Shown here in pieces: positions 53,779 through 63,983 of a stretch of DNA of 64,000 bases; the stretch's first letter is position 1, and the number at the start of each line of letters is the position of its first letter. This DNA is from Paracoccus binzhouensis (GTDB lineage Bacteria > Pseudomonadota > Alphaproteobacteria > Rhodobacterales > Rhodobacteraceae): the NCBI RefSeq assembly GCF_016446475.1, contig NZ_JAEHFP010000001.1:1-64000 (forward strand), in the 5' to 3' direction. The position numbers and the translations under genes were made by a program. Below the pieces are notes generated by a model. That model ran no database searches and had not been told where the DNA came from. It was given only the letters and a program-made list of their open reading frames with translations.

Positions 53779-55086
53779 ATGAGCATGATGCTGCGCGGCC
53801 TGATGGGAGCTTGCGCCATGACGGCGCTGGCCGTTCCGGCCATGGCCGAGACGCTGACCATCGCCACCGTGAACAACGGCGACATGATCCGCATGCAGAA
53901 GATGACCAAGCCGTTCACCGACGCGAACCCGGACATCGAGCTGGAATGGGTCACGCTGGAGGAGAACGTGCTGCGCCAGCGCGTCACCACCGACATCGCC
54001 ACCAAGGGCGGGCAATACGACATCGTGACCGTCGGCAATTACGAGGTGCCGATCTGGGCCAAGCAGGGCTGGCTGGCCCCGCTGGAAGACATGGGCGCCG
54101 ATTACGACGCCGACGACATCCTGCCGCCGATCCGCGACGGGCTGTCGCTGGACGGCAAGCTTTACGCCGCGCCCTTCTACGGCGAATCGGCGATGATCAT
54201 GTATCGCAAGGACCTGATGGAGAAGGCCGGGCTGGAAATGCCCGAGCGCCCGACCTGGGACTTCGTCTATGACGCGGCGCGCAAGATGACCGACAAATCC
54301 GCCGAGGTCTATGGCATCTGCCTGCGCGGCAAGGCCGGCTGGGGCGAGAACATGGCCTTCCTGACCTCGATGGCGGCGAGCTACGGCGCGCCCTGGTTCG
54401 ACATGGAATGGAAGCCGCAATTCTCGGGCGAGGCCTGGAAGAAGGCGCTGACCGATTATGTCACCATCATGACCGAGGCCGGCCCGCCCGGCGCCTCGTC
54501 GAACGGCTTCAACGAGAACCTGGCGCTGTTCCAGACCGGCAAATGCGGCATGTGGATCGACGCCACCGTCGCCGCCAGCTTCGTCTCGAACCCCGAGGAA
54601 TCGACCGTGGCCGACAAGGTCGGCTATGCGCTGGCCCCCGAGGGCGCGAAGCCGCAGATGTGGCTCTGGGCCTGGACGCTGGCGATCCCGTCCTCGACCG
54701 ACGCGCCGGATGCGGCGAAGAAGTTCGTCGCCTGGGCGACCTCCAAGGCTTACACCGAACAGGTCGCGGCGGCAGAGGGATGGGCGAACGTGCCTCCGGG
54801 CACCCGCACCTCGCTGTATGAAAACCCGGAATACCAGAAGGCCGCGCCCTTCGCGAAGCCCACGCTCGACAGCATCATGTCGGCCGACCTGAAGAACCCG
54901 ACCACTGTGGAAGTGCCCTATATCGGCACGCAATGGGTGGGCATCCCCGAGTTCCAGGCGCTCGGCACCGCCGTTGGCCAGCAGTTCTCGGCCGCGCTGG
55001 CCGGACAGGCCAGCGTCGAGCAGGCACTGCAGATGGCCCAGCAGATCGCCGAGCGCGAGATGGCCAAGGCCGGCTATCCGAAGTGA
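53779..55086 (+). CDS. smoE: Sorbitol/mannitol ABC substrate-binding protein
   Basis: A 435-residue extracellular solute-binding protein family 1 member. A signal peptide (MMLRGLMGACAMTALAV, cleaved after AMA near residue 23) precedes the mature ETLTIATVNNGD. It matches the SmoE type of Rhodobacter polyol operons in length and position, upstream of two permeases, an ATPase and mannitol dehydrogenase. GGGGAGGA lies seven bases before the ATG. It captures sorbitol, mannitol or related polyols in the periplasm. Confidence 0.87.
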   Translation: MSMMLRGLMGACAMTALAVPAMAETLTIATVNNGDMIRMQKMTKPFTDANPDIELEWVTLEENVLRQRVTTDIATKGGQYDIVTVGNYEVPIWAKQGWLAPLEDMGADYDADDILPPIRDGLSLDGKLYAAPFYGESAMIMYRKDLMEKAGLEMPERPTWDFVYDAARKMTDKSAEVYGICLRGKAGWGENMAFLTSMAASYGAPWFDMEWKPQFSGEAWKKALTDYVTIMTEAGPPGASSNGFNENLALFQTGKCGMWIDATVAASFVSNPEESTVADKVGYALAPEGAKPQMWLWAWTLAIPSSTDAPDAAKKFVAWATSKAYTEQVAAAEGWANVPPGTRTSLYENPEYQKAAPFAKPTLDSIMSADLKNPTTVEVPYIGTQWVGIPEFQALGTAVGQQFSAALAGQASVEQALQMAQQIAEREMAKAGYPK

Positions 55087-55122
55087 GCCTGGTCAACCGG
55101 TAACCCGGTCACGATCACGCAG

Positions 55123-55141
55123 GGGACGGCACGCCCGTCCC
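55123..55141 (+). terminator. Intercistronic hairpin after smoE
   Basis: GGGACGG (55123-55129) pairs with CCGTCCC (55135-55141) around a five-base loop, followed by TTG. It sits in the 116-bp gap between smoE and smoF, again right after a binding-protein gene. Confidence 0.6.
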
Positions 55142-55202
55142 TTGCTTCCCGACCCGGAAACCTCATCCGTCAATCTCGTCGCTCGCGTGAGGAGGCGCGC
55201 CG

Positions 55203-56072
55203 ATGGCTACCCGACATCAGAAAACACTCGCGCGCCTGATGGTCGCGCCCTCGGTCCTGCTGCTTCTGGGCTGGATGATCGTGCCGCTGGCCATGACGCT
55301 GTGGTTCAGCTTCCAGAGCTACAACCTGCTCTCGCCCGGCATGGAACAGTTCATCGGCTGGACCAACTACAAGTATTTCCTGTCCGATCCCGCCTTCTGG
55401 ACGGCGATGCGGAACACGCTGCTGCTGGTCGGGGGCGTGCTGGTCATCACCGTGGGCGGCGGCATCCTGCTGGCCCTGCTGCTGGACCAGCCGATGTTCG
55501 GCCAGGGCATCGTGCGCATCCTGGTGATCGCGCCCTTCTTCATCATGCCCACCGTCTCGGCGCTGGTGTGGAAGAACATGTTCATGAACCCGGTGAACGG
55601 GCTGTTCGCCTGGATCGCCAAGGCCATCGGTGCGCAGCCCATCGACTTCCTGGCGCAATATCCGCTGCTGTCGGTCGTCCTGATCGTCGCCTGGCAATGG
55701 CTGCCCTTTGCCACGCTGATCCTGCTGACGGCGCTGCAGTCGCTGGACAGCGAGCAGATGGAGGCGGCCGAGATGGACGGCGCCGGCGCCTTCGCCAAGT
55801 TCACCCACCTGATCCTGCCGCACCTGTCGCGCGCCATCACCGTGGTGATCCTGATCGAGACCATCTTCCTGCTCTCGGTCTTTGCCGAGATCCTGGTCAC
55901 CACCAATGGCGGGCCGGGCTATGCCTCGACCAACCTGACCTATCTCGTCTATTCGCAGGCGCTGCTGCAATACGACGTGGGCGGCGCTTCCGCCGGCGGC
56001 ATCGTCGCCGTCATCCTGGCCAATATCGTTGCGGTCTTCCTGATGCGGATGATCGGCAAGACGCTGGAGTAA
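55203..56072 (+). CDS. smoF: Polyol ABC importer permease
   Basis: A 289-residue MalF/UgpA-type permease with six predicted membrane spans. The coupling motif EAAEMDGAGAFAKFTHLILP lies at about residues 193-212. It forms the translocation pore with SmoG. The start ATG at 55203 follows GAGGAG-like bases and gives a normal N-terminus. Confidence 0.9.
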   Translation: MATRHQKTLARLMVAPSVLLLLGWMIVPLAMTLWFSFQSYNLLSPGMEQFIGWTNYKYFLSDPAFWTAMRNTLLLVGGVLVITVGGGILLALLLDQPMFGQGIVRILVIAPFFIMPTVSALVWKNMFMNPVNGLFAWIAKAIGAQPIDFLAQYPLLSVVLIVAWQWLPFATLILLTALQSLDSEQMEAAEMDGAGAFAKFTHLILPHLSRAITVVILIETIFLLSVFAEILVTTNGGPGYASTNLTYLVYSQALLQYDVGGASAGGIVAVILANIVAVFLMRMIGKTLE

Positions 56073-56077
56073 GAACC

Positions 56078-56908
56078 ATGGCCCGCAAGATTTCCGACAC
56101 CCGCCGCTGGGGCTTCACCATCCTGGCCTGGGGCGTGGCGCTGCTGATCTTCTTCCCGATCCTGTGGACGATCCTGACCAGCTTCAAGTCCGAGGCCGAC
56201 GCCATCGCCAGTCCGCCGAAATTCCTGTTCTTCGACTGGACGACCGAGAACTATGCCGAGGTGCAGTCGCGCTCGCCCTATTTCCGGCATTTCCTGAACT
56301 CGGTCATCATCTCGGTCGGCTCGACGCTCTTGGGTCTCCTGATCGCCATTCCGGCCGCCTGGTCGATGGCCTTCCAGCCGGCCAAGCGGACCAAGGACCT
56401 GCTGATGTGGATGCTGTCCACCAAGATGATGCCGGCCGCCGGGGTGCTGATCCCGATGTATCTGCTGTTCCGAAACTGGGGGCTTCTGGACACGCGCTTC
56501 GGCATCACCGTGGTGCTGATGCTGATCAACCTGCCGATCATCACCTGGATGCTCTATACCTATTTCCGCGAGATCCCGTCCGAGATCCTGGAAGCGGCGC
56601 GGATGGACGGCGCCAGCCTGAAGAACGAGATCCTGCATGTGCTGACGCCGATGGCGGTGCCCGGCATCGCCTCGACGTTGCTGCTGAACGTCATCCTGGC
56701 CTGGAACGAGGCGTTCTGGACCCTGAACCTGACCACCTCGCAGGCGGCGCCGCTGACGACCTTCATCGCCAGCTATTCCAGCCCCGAGGGGCTGTTCTAC
56801 GCGAAACTTTCGGCGGCGAGCACCATGGCCATCGCCCCGATCCTGATCCTGGGCTGGTTCAGCCAGAAACAACTCGTGCGCGGCCTGACCTTCGGCGCGG
56901 TGAAATGA
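56078..56908 (+). CDS. smoG: Polyol ABC importer permease
   Basis: A 276-residue MalG/UgpE-type permease. The coupling motif EAARMDGASLKNEILHVLTP is at about residues 172-191, and TSFKSEADAIASPPKF after the first helix is typical. The start at 56078 lies five bases after smoF. Longer in-frame reading upstream overlaps smoF and is not real. Confidence 0.9.
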   Translation: MARKISDTRRWGFTILAWGVALLIFFPILWTILTSFKSEADAIASPPKFLFFDWTTENYAEVQSRSPYFRHFLNSVIISVGSTLLGLLIAIPAAWSMAFQPAKRTKDLLMWMLSTKMMPAAGVLIPMYLLFRNWGLLDTRFGITVVLMLINLPIITWMLYTYFREIPSEILEAARMDGASLKNEILHVLTPMAVPGIASTLLLNVILAWNEAFWTLNLTTSQAAPLTTFIASYSSPEGLFYAKLSAASTMAIAPILILGWFSQKQLVRGLTFGAVK

Positions 56909-56920
56909 AAGGGGGGAACG

Positions 56921-57919
<999 letters not shown>

Positions 57920-57921
57920 GC

Positions 57922-57946
57922 GCGCCGCCCCTTCGGGGTCGCGCCC
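57922..57946 (+). terminator. Hairpin with TTCG loop between smoK and mtlK
   Basis: GCGCG (57922-57926) and CGCGC (57942-57946) flank an inner CCCC-TTCG-GGG stem-loop. It starts three bases after the smoK stop. With no U-tract it may stabilise or attenuate the transcript before mtlK. Confidence 0.4.
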
Positions 57947-57987
57947 GCGGCCCTGTTTCCTGCATGACAGAACCGGGATGAATTCGG

Positions 57988-59451
57988 ATGGACAGGCTTT
58001 GCAACCAGACCCTCGACCGCCTCGGCCAGCCGGTGCCGGGCTATGACCGCGCCGCCCTGCGCCCCGGCATCCTGCATTTCGGCGTCGGCAATTTCTTCCG
58101 CGCCCATCAGGCCGCCTATCTGGACCGGCTGATGAACATGGGGCTGGCGCAGGACTTCGCCATCATCGGCGCCGGCGTCATGCCGGGCGACGCGCGGATG
58201 CGCGACACGCTGGCGGCGCAGGACTATCTTTACACGCTGGTCGAGCAATCGGCGACGCGCTCGGATGCCCGCGTGCTGGGGCCGATCGTGGACTATATCG
58301 CGCCGGGCGATCCCGCGCGGGTCGTCGCCACGCTGGCCGATCCGGCGATCCGCATCGTGGCGCTGACCATCACCGAGGGCGGCTATTTCATCGACGCCGC
58401 CACCGGGCATTTCGACCCGAAGCATCCCGCCATCGCCGCCGATGCCGCCCGCCCCGACGCGCCGCAGACCGTCTTCGGCCTGATCGTCGCCGGGCTGAAG
58501 GCACGCCGCGCCGCCGGGCATGTGCCCTTCACCGTCATGTGCTGCGACAACATCCCCCATAACGGCAACGTCACCCGCGAGGCGGTGGCCGAGACCGCGC
58601 GGCTGAGCGATCCGGAGCTGGCCGGCTGGATCACCGCCAATGTCGCCTTCCCCAACGCCATGGTGGACCGTATCACTCCGGCGACCAGCGACCGCGAGCG
58701 GCGCATGGTGCGCGAGGATTTCGGCATCGCCGACGAGGCCCCGGTCTTCTGCGAGGATTTCATCCAATGGGTGCTCGAGGACAATTTCCCGGCCGGCCGG
58801 CCGCCGCTGGAAAGGGCCGGCGTCGAATTCGTCGCCGAGGTGACGCCTTGGGAGCTGATGAAGATCCGCATCCTGAACGGCGGCCATGCGGTGATCGCCT
58901 ATCCAGCCGGCCTCCTGGACATCCATTTCGTGCATGAGGCGATGGCGGACGCGCAGGTTTGCGCCTTCCTGGAAAAGATCGAGGAAGACGAGATCATCCC
59001 CGCCGTGCCGCCGGTGCCCGGCACCGACCTGCGGGCCTATTTCGCCAAGGTCGCCGAACGCTGCGCCAATCCCAAGATCGGCGACACGGTGCGGCGGCTC
59101 TGCCTGGACGGCTCGAACCGGCAGCCGAAATTCATCGTGCCGACCATCGCCCACCGGCTTGAGCGCGACCAGCCGGTCGCGGGGCTGGCGCTGGAATCGG
59201 CGCTCTGGTGCCGCTATTGCGCCGGCGTGACCGACACCGGCGCCGCCATCGCGCCGAACGATCCGAACTGGGACCACCTGACGCGGGTGGCGCAGGCGGC
59301 GCGCTCGGATCCCTCGGCCTGGCTCGGCATGGCCGAGATCTATGGCGCGACCGGCCGCGACCCGCGCCTTGCCGAGCCTTTCGCGCGCTGGCTGGCGATG
59401 CTGTGGGACAAGGGCACGCGGGCGACGCTCGACGCCTATCTCAAGGGCTAG
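57988..59451 (+). CDS. mtlK: Mannitol 2-dehydrogenase
   Basis: A 487-residue polyol-specific long-chain dehydrogenase/reductase. The nucleotide-binding segment is [12 protein letters not shown] (about residues 29-40). The catalytic set Lys292, Asn297 and His300 (KIRILNGGH) matches the Lys-x4-Asn-x2-His signature of Pseudomonas mannitol dehydrogenase. It oxidises D-mannitol to D-fructose with NAD+, and relatives also accept arabinitol or sorbitol. It follows the importer genes in the same operon. Zinc-independent, cytoplasmic. Confidence 0.94.
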   Translation: MDRLCNQTLDRLGQPVPGYDRAALRPGILHFGVGNFFRAHQAAYLDRLMNMGLAQDFAIIGAGVMPGDARMRDTLAAQDYLYTLVEQSATRSDARVLGPIVDYIAPGDPARVVATLADPAIRIVALTITEGGYFIDAATGHFDPKHPAIAADAARPDAPQTVFGLIVAGLKARRAAGHVPFTVMCCDNIPHNGNVTREAVAETARLSDPELAGWITANVAFPNAMVDRITPATSDRERRMVREDFGIADEAPVFCEDFIQWVLEDNFPAGRPPLERAGVEFVAEVTPWELMKIRILNGGHAVIAYPAGLLDIHFVHEAMADAQVCAFLEKIEEDEIIPAVPPVPGTDLRAYFAKVAERCANPKIGDTVRRLCLDGSNRQPKFIVPTIAHRLERDQPVAGLALESALWCRYCAGVTDTGAAIAPNDPNWDHLTRVAQAARSDPSAWLGMAEIYGATGRDPRLAEPFARWLAMLWDKGTRATLDAYLKG

Positions 59452-59470
59452 CGGCGGGGGCTGGGCGGCG

Positions 59471-60124
59471 GTGCGCGGGCTGATCTTCGATTGCGACGGG
59501 GTGCTGGTCGATTCCGAGCCACTGGCGGTGGCGGAACTCGAGATCCTGCTGCAGGGGCTGGGGGCGCCGATCACCAGCGCGCGCATCTATGACGAATTCC
59601 TCGGCCGCTCGGTCTCGACCATCGTCGAGGCGGCGCGCGATCACGGCATCGAACTTGGGCCGGCGCTGCCCGGCTTTTCCGCGGCGCTGTTCCGCCGCTT
59701 TCGCCGCGACCTGCGGCCCATGCCCGGCATGGCCGAGGTGCTGGCACAGCTGTCCGGGCCGCGGGCCGTGGCCTCCTCCAGCGCGCCGGACCGGCTGGCG
59801 CTCTCGCTGGCGCTGACCGGGCTGGCGCCGCTGTTCGGTCCGCATGTCTATTCCGCGACCCAGGTGGCACGCGGCAAGCCGGCGCCGGACCTGTTCCTGT
59901 TCGCCGCCGGGCATCTGGGCGTCGCCCCCGGCGATTGCGTGGTGATCGAGGACAGCCCGGCCGGCCTGCGCGCCGCCCGCGCCGCCGGGATGCGGGTGAT
60001 CGGCTTTCTGGGCGGCAGCCATGCCGGGCAGGCGCGGCTGGCGGAAAAGCTTGCCGCCGAAAACCCGGACGCGCTGATTGACCATGCCCGGGATTTGCCC
60101 AAAACTCTGGCCGGATTGCGCTGA
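59471..60124 (+). CDS. HAD-family sugar phosphatase / beta-phosphoglucomutase-like
   Basis: A 217-residue haloacid dehalogenase-superfamily hydrolase, subfamily IA. Motif I is [11 protein letters not shown] (about residues 6-16), motif II is the Ser run in [10 protein letters not shown], motif III Lys is in RGKPAPD and motif IV is [12 protein letters not shown]. Such proteins act on sugar phosphates. The start is a GTG at 59471; the frame is open further upstream into mtlK but has no start signal. It lies 20 bp after mtlK and belongs to the polyol operon. Confidence 0.85.
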   Translation: MRGLIFDCDGVLVDSEPLAVAELEILLQGLGAPITSARIYDEFLGRSVSTIVEAARDHGIELGPALPGFSAALFRRFRRDLRPMPGMAEVLAQLSGPRAVASSSAPDRLALSLALTGLAPLFGPHVYSATQVARGKPAPDLFLFAAGHLGVAPGDCVVIEDSPAGLRAARAAGMRVIGFLGGSHAGQARLAEKLAAENPDALIDHARDLPKTLAGLR

Positions 60125-60129
60125 GGGGA

Positions 60130-61590
60130 GTGGGCGAGTTGCTGATCGGGGCCGTGGATGTGGGCTCGGCCCGGGCGCGGGCGGGGCTGTTCACCGCCGA
60201 GGGGCGGCTTGTCGCGCGGGCAAGCCGCGGCTTTTCTACCATCGCCGGTCCCGACCGCCAGGCCATGCACGATTTCGCCGAGATCTGGCAGGCGGTGGCC
60301 GAGGCGCTGGCCGAGGCGCGGCGCCAAGCCGGCGCCAGCCCGGCGCAGATCCGCGCCCTGGCCTTCGACGCCACCTGCTCACTGGTGGTCGAGGCGCCGG
60401 GCTTCGCCCCGGACGTGATCGCCTGGCACGACCACCGCGCCCTTGCCGAGGCGGCCGAGCTTGGCGCCATCGCGCATGAGGTGGTGGTGCGGGCCGGCGG
60501 CTCGGTCTCGCCCGAGATGCAGACGCCGAAGCTGATGTGGCTCAGGCGCCACCGGCCCGAGGTCTGGGCGGCGCTGCGGGGGCTGCGCGATCTCTGCGAC
60601 CACTTGGCCTTTCGTGCCACCGGCATCGAGGCGCGCTCGCATTGCGCGGCGGTGGCGAAATGGCCCTGGCTGCCCGATCGTGGCGGCTGGCAGACGGACT
60701 TGCTGGCCCGGATCGGCATTGCGGATTTTCCGCGCCCGGGCCCGGTCCTGCCGCCGGGCAGCCGCATCGGCCCGCTGTCGCCGCGGGGCGCGGCCGAGCT
60801 GGGGCTGGAACCCGAGACGCTGGTCGCCGTCGGGCTGATCGACGCCTTTTCCGGTGCGCTCGGCGCGGCGCCGGGCATGCCGGCGCTGATCGCCGGCACC
60901 TCGAACTGCGTCATGGCGACCGGGCTGGCGGCGGCTCCGGCGCTCTGGGGGCCTTATCCCGGCGCCATCCTGCCCGGCGAGGCGGTCAGCGAGGGCGGGC
61001 AATCCGCCACCGGCGCGCTGCTGGAGCGGATCCGCCGGCTCTATCCGCGCCCGGCCAGCCATGACGAGATCCTGGCCCGCCTTGCCGAGGCCGAGAACGA
61101 GCCGGGCGCGGGCCTGCATGTGCTGCCCGATTTCAAGGGCAGCCGCACGCCCTTTGCCGATCCGCTGATGCGCGGCACCATCCACGGCCTGTCGCTTGAC
61201 GGCAGCCCCGCGGCGCTGGACGGGCTTTACTGGCGCGCGGCGGTGGGGATCGCGCTGGGAACCCGGCAGGTCATCGCCCATATGGGCCTGGCCCCCGCTG
61301 CGCTGGCCATGGCCGGCGGGCAGGCGCGCTCGGCCCTGCTGCGCCAACTCTATGCCGATGCCATCGGGGCCGAGATCCATTGGCAGCCCGAGGACGCGGT
61401 GCTGCGCGGCACCGCCATCGCCGCCGCCGCGCCGCTGATGGGCGGGCTGGGCGCGGCCCGTGCCCGCTTCGCCCGCCCTGCCCGGATCACCCGTCCGGAT
61501 CCCGCTGCCCAGACCCGGCGCGAGCGCGACTGGCGCATCTTCCTGCGCATGCAGCAGCAGCGGGCCGAGATCGCCGCGATGGAGGGCTAG
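60130..61590 (+). CDS. FGGY-family carbohydrate kinase (ribulokinase-like)
   Basis: A 486-residue sugar kinase of the FGGY family. The N-terminal ATPase-fold phosphate motif is GAVDVGSARARAGLF (about residues 7-21). The catalytic Asp is in VIAWHDHRA, with DATCSLVV before it, a pattern of the D-ribulose kinase-like (YDR109C/FGGY) branch. The C-terminal ADP-binding domain shows GLIDAFSGALGAAPG and AMAGGQARSALLRQL. It phosphorylates a ketose made from the imported polyol, fitting the operon. The start is a GTG at 60130, five bases after the HAD stop. Confidence 0.87.
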   Translation: MGELLIGAVDVGSARARAGLFTAEGRLVARASRGFSTIAGPDRQAMHDFAEIWQAVAEALAEARRQAGASPAQIRALAFDATCSLVVEAPGFAPDVIAWHDHRALAEAAELGAIAHEVVVRAGGSVSPEMQTPKLMWLRRHRPEVWAALRGLRDLCDHLAFRATGIEARSHCAAVAKWPWLPDRGGWQTDLLARIGIADFPRPGPVLPPGSRIGPLSPRGAAELGLEPETLVAVGLIDAFSGALGAAPGMPALIAGTSNCVMATGLAAAPALWGPYPGAILPGEAVSEGGQSATGALLERIRRLYPRPASHDEILARLAEAENEPGAGLHVLPDFKGSRTPFADPLMRGTIHGLSLDGSPAALDGLYWRAAVGIALGTRQVIAHMGLAPAALAMAGGQARSALLRQLYADAIGAEIHWQPEDAVLRGTAIAAAAPLMGGLGAARARFARPARITRPDPAAQTRRERDWRIFLRMQQQRAEIAAMEG

Positions 61591-61604
61591 TCCTTACAAT
61601 TGCG

Positions 61605-61940
61605 TTTGTTTCCGACTTCTGCATCGCCGGGTTCCATGACGTGGATGTCGATGGCCAGGCCGCCACGCTGCACGAGCAGTTCGGCAGCAGTCTGGCCTTC
61701 ATTGACAACGGCGACGGCTCCGAGGTCTGCGACAACCCGGCCTCGGATTTCATGGCAGCGCGCATTCTCGATTCACTGTTTGCGGGTGTTCTCTGCCCAG
61801 ACCCGCGCCGGATCGGGGACGATGGCGACCACCTCGCGGCACTGGAGATGTTCCGGTGGCAGATCGACACGCTGGCTGCTTGGGCACTTGACCGGCTGCT
61901 GGTGCGCGGCGGCTGGATCGATGGCTGCGGCGACCGATAG
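61605..61940 (+). pseudogene. Unrecognised coding fragment without a start codon
   Basis: An open frame of about 112 codons (ending TAG at 61938) has coding-like third-position GC but no ATG near its 5' end; the first usable start would be a GTG at about 61641. The product includes SSLAFIDNGDGSEVCDN and LAALEMFRWQIDTLAAW. I do not recognise the family. It directly follows the FGGY stop and leads into clear pseudogenes, so it is probably the 3' remainder of a truncated gene. The antisense frame is also GC3-rich, so the strand is not certain. Confidence 0.4.
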
Positions 61941-62002
61941 GCGTTCACCGCGCCTCCCCTGCCGGGTCACAAGCCGCTTCCCTTCCGTCTGGATCTGTAA
62001 CG

Positions 62003-62518
62003 ATGATCTACTGATACACCGTAAACCCGCATTCCGGGCATGACGACCCCATCCCCAGCGCCGGCCGTCCCTTCGCGATACCGGCCACATGAAGGCGGCG
62101 CCGATCGAACGGCTGTGGGAGAAGGTCGAGCCGGATGACGACTTCTGGCTCGTCGGCGACTTCGCCTTCGGGCCGAAGGCGAAGAACGAGGACTGGCTGC
62201 GGAGCATCTTCGACCGACTGCCCGGCACGCATCTGGTGGTCGGCAAGCACGACGGTCCGCCGATCCAGGCGCTGCCATGGTCAGCCTGTCATGGCTGGTG
62301 GAGGTGGACGACCCCGCCAGTAACCGGCCGGTGACGCTCTGCCACCATCCGATGATGACCTGGAACCACGCCCGGAAGGGCAGGCTGCACCTGTTCGGCC
62401 ATGTGCATGGCAATCGGCAGGGCAGTGCGAACGCGGTCAATGTCGAGGTGGATGCGTGGAACTTTTCTACCCGCCGACGGTGCATGAAGCCGCACGGCGG
62501 GCGAAAGAGATGCCGTAG
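62003..62518 (+). pseudogene. Degraded metallophosphoesterase
   Basis: Reading across three frame changes restores a calcineurin-like phosphoesterase of about 170 residues. It begins ATG ATC TAC then an in-frame TGA (62012-62014), continues YTVNPHSGHDD...GRPFA in frame 2, shifts near 62065-62080 to frame 1 (PDDDFWLVGDFAFGPKA; LPGTHLVVGKHD), shifts near 62275 to frame 0 (PVTLCHHPMMTWN; HLFGHVHG; NVEVDAWNF) and shifts near 62465 back to frame 2 (YPPTVHEAARRAKEMP, stop 62516-62518). The GNHD metal motif has also become GKHD. One stop, three frameshifts and an altered ligand show it is dead. Confidence 0.85.
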
Positions 62519-62546
62519 AACAAGCACTGGAAGGATGTCGATCCCC

Positions 62547-62906
62547 GTCATGCCGGCCATGGCCGGGCTGATCGACACCATGCCGGCCGACCGCATGTTG
62601 ATCCTGGTGAGTGACCGCGGCCGACCCATGACCGGTCGTCATGCCTCAGACGACCTGCGCTGCTGGCGCAACAAGCCGGGTCTGACACCCGAAGCTCTAG
62701 GATATGACTCGTGACTTCAGAACACCTGGGGAACGGCCGCCACCCGTCTTCTGAACGCCGGGCTTACGCTGGCCGAAATCGCGGCGCACATGGGCTGGTC
62801 GGTCCGCCACGCGGCAGCCGTGATCGAGCATTACGCCCACGTCCCGCCCGATGAATCGGACGGCATTCTGGTCAAGCTCGCCCAGGCGAAAGGGGGCGCA
62901 AAGTGA
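62547..62906 (+). pseudogene. Tyrosine-recombinase (integrase) remnant next to tRNA-Cys
   Basis: The C-terminal third of a phage/island integrase: MPADRMLILVSDRGRPMTGRH, then LRCWRNKPGLTPEALGYD, an in-frame TGA (62712-62714), then TWGTAATRLLNAGLTLAEIAAHMGW and the nucleophile Tyr in VIEHYAHV, ending at 62904-62906. The catalytic Arg of the usual (L/T)RGTA motif is Trp here (CGG to TGG) and the stop can come from CGA, so both defects look like C-to-T decay. The N-terminal part is missing. It ends 62 bp from the 3' end of tRNA-Cys, the usual target position for such integrases. Confidence 0.85.
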
Positions 62907-62968
62907 ACGAAACTGTAAACGCCGGAATGAGAGAAAAGCCCGATATGACACAAGCGTTTGAAAAGACT

Positions 62969-63042
62969 TGGAGGCGGGTACCGGAATCGAACCGGTCTTC
63001 ACGGATTTGCAATCCGCTGCGTAACCTCTCCGCCAACCCGCC
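62969..63042 (-). tRNA. tRNA-Cys (anticodon GCA)
   Basis: A 74-nt minus-strand cloverleaf. The 7-bp acceptor stem is GGCGGGT (5', at 63042-63036) with ACCCGCC, discriminator T and an encoded CCA at 62971-62969. The T-arm GGTTCGATTCC is intact, and the anticodon loop TTGCAAA carries GCA. The 3' end faces the integrase remnant. Confidence 0.95.
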
Positions 63043-63054
63043 GGAGCCTCGCGT

Positions 63055-63083
63055 TTGCTAGGGTTTTCATCCGTCACGGTCAA
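63055..63083 (-). promoter_or_regulatory. Probable tRNA-Cys promoter
   Basis: On the minus strand TTGACC (63078-63083), a 17-bp spacer and TAGCAA (63055-63060) lie 12 bp before the mature tRNA 5' end. Just upstream the direct repeat GGTTATCAC occurs twice (plus strand, about 63085-63105). Confidence 0.55.
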
Positions 63084-63234
63084 GGGGGTTATCACTCTGG
63101 TTATCACTTTCTTGTTCTGGTCCCGTTCTGTTCCTGGATCTCGTGCCACGCGAAGGACATCGGACGCCTGCCTTGCGGCCAGGCGTCCGGCGCCTTCTCG
63201 TGGCCAGGTCAGGACGTCGCGCGTCTCTGCGATT

Positions 63235-63597
63235 TCAGGGTGTTGGGTGAATGCGCGCGTCGCGTAGGCCAGCGGCGGTTTGCAGCCTCGGTTGGCGCCC
63301 GAGCCAGGCCGGGTTCAGCGCCAGCCACCGCGCCACGGCATCCACCAAGGTCATCTGGAAGTTGAACGCGGGCTTGTAACCGGGGATCCAGTCCTCGCCG
63401 AGGCCCTTCAGCACCGCACTGATGTTCTGGTGCTTGAACTCGACAGACCCCTCGGACCGGTCGTTCAGCAGCGGCAGCAACGCGCGACGGTGTTCGGCCT
63501 TGCTGTAGCGGCGCGCGGAGATGTCGTCGGCCAGCATCGCGAAGTAATCCGCGACGATCAGGTCGTTCTCTTCATCTGTCCACGCGCCGTTCGACAT
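63235..63597 (-). pseudogene. Truncated gene: N-terminal domain of a DUF3883-type protein
   Basis: A 120-residue frame starting MSNGAWTDEENDLIVADYFAM. The N-terminal ~95 residues (RRYSKAEHRRALLPLLNDRS; KHQNISAVLKGLGEDWIPGY; TLVDAVARWL) are well conserved in a family of larger bacterial proteins that often carry a C-terminal DUF3883 and occur near mobile and restriction genes; that assignment is from memory and tentative. After about residue 97 the sequence becomes Arg/Thr-rich and stops early, so the gene seems cut off. It may still be expressed as a short protein. Confidence 0.55.
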
Positions 63598-63598
63598 T

Positions 63599-63615
63599 GC
63601 GCCAGGCTATGGCGC
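63599..63615. promoter_or_regulatory. Palindrome abutting the start of the truncated gene
   Basis: GCGCCA (63599-63604) and TGGCGC (63610-63615) form a perfect 6-bp dyad with a five-base centre ending one base before the start codon at 63597. It replaces any ribosome site and may be an operator or a translation-blocking hairpin. Confidence 0.35.
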
Positions 63616-63930
63616 GAAGTCTGTTTGTCATCAGAGACTTCTGGCAGGGTCTTGGCTCGCTTCGAACGCTGCCGCCGGACTTGGGATCGGCCGCCACAGA
63701 GCCGTCCTTCTGACCGCCCTGCGCCTTCGTGTCAGTCTCCGCCACCGGATTATCTCGCGAAAGGGACGACCCCATGAACGCGGCAACCCATTGGAAATGC
63801 GAGGATGTTTTACGCCGTCCCGTGACCGTCGAGGGGCGCTCGAAGAGAGACGCAGGCCATTCGGAGACCCATTCCGCGTCAAGCGCCCAGTCTCCGAAAG
63901 GCGGAAGGCCCTGCCAACGCCCTTTGAAAC
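63616..63930. other. Non-coding stretch between the truncated gene and the terminator
   Basis: Several short open frames exist on both strands but none has a ribosome site, a recognisable product or consistent codon use. I see no further tRNA or repeat. It is probably residual island DNA. Confidence 0.5.
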
Positions 63931-63958
63931 AAAAAGAAAAAAGGCCCCAATCGGGGCC
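63931..63958 (-). terminator. Intrinsic terminator downstream of the partial tRNA
   Basis: Read on the minus strand, GGCCCC-GATT-GGGGCC (63958-63943) is followed by a T-rich tract (complement of the A-run at 63931-63942). It is a textbook rho-independent terminator for the minus-strand RNA gene that enters the window at its right edge. Confidence 0.85.
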
Positions 63959-63983
63959 CTTGGTCGGATTCAGTATCTGAATG

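Noticed and set aside
63729-63980. An 83-codon open frame running into the terminator
   Set aside because: It reads through the hairpin of the terminator, lacks a ribosome site and shows no family features.
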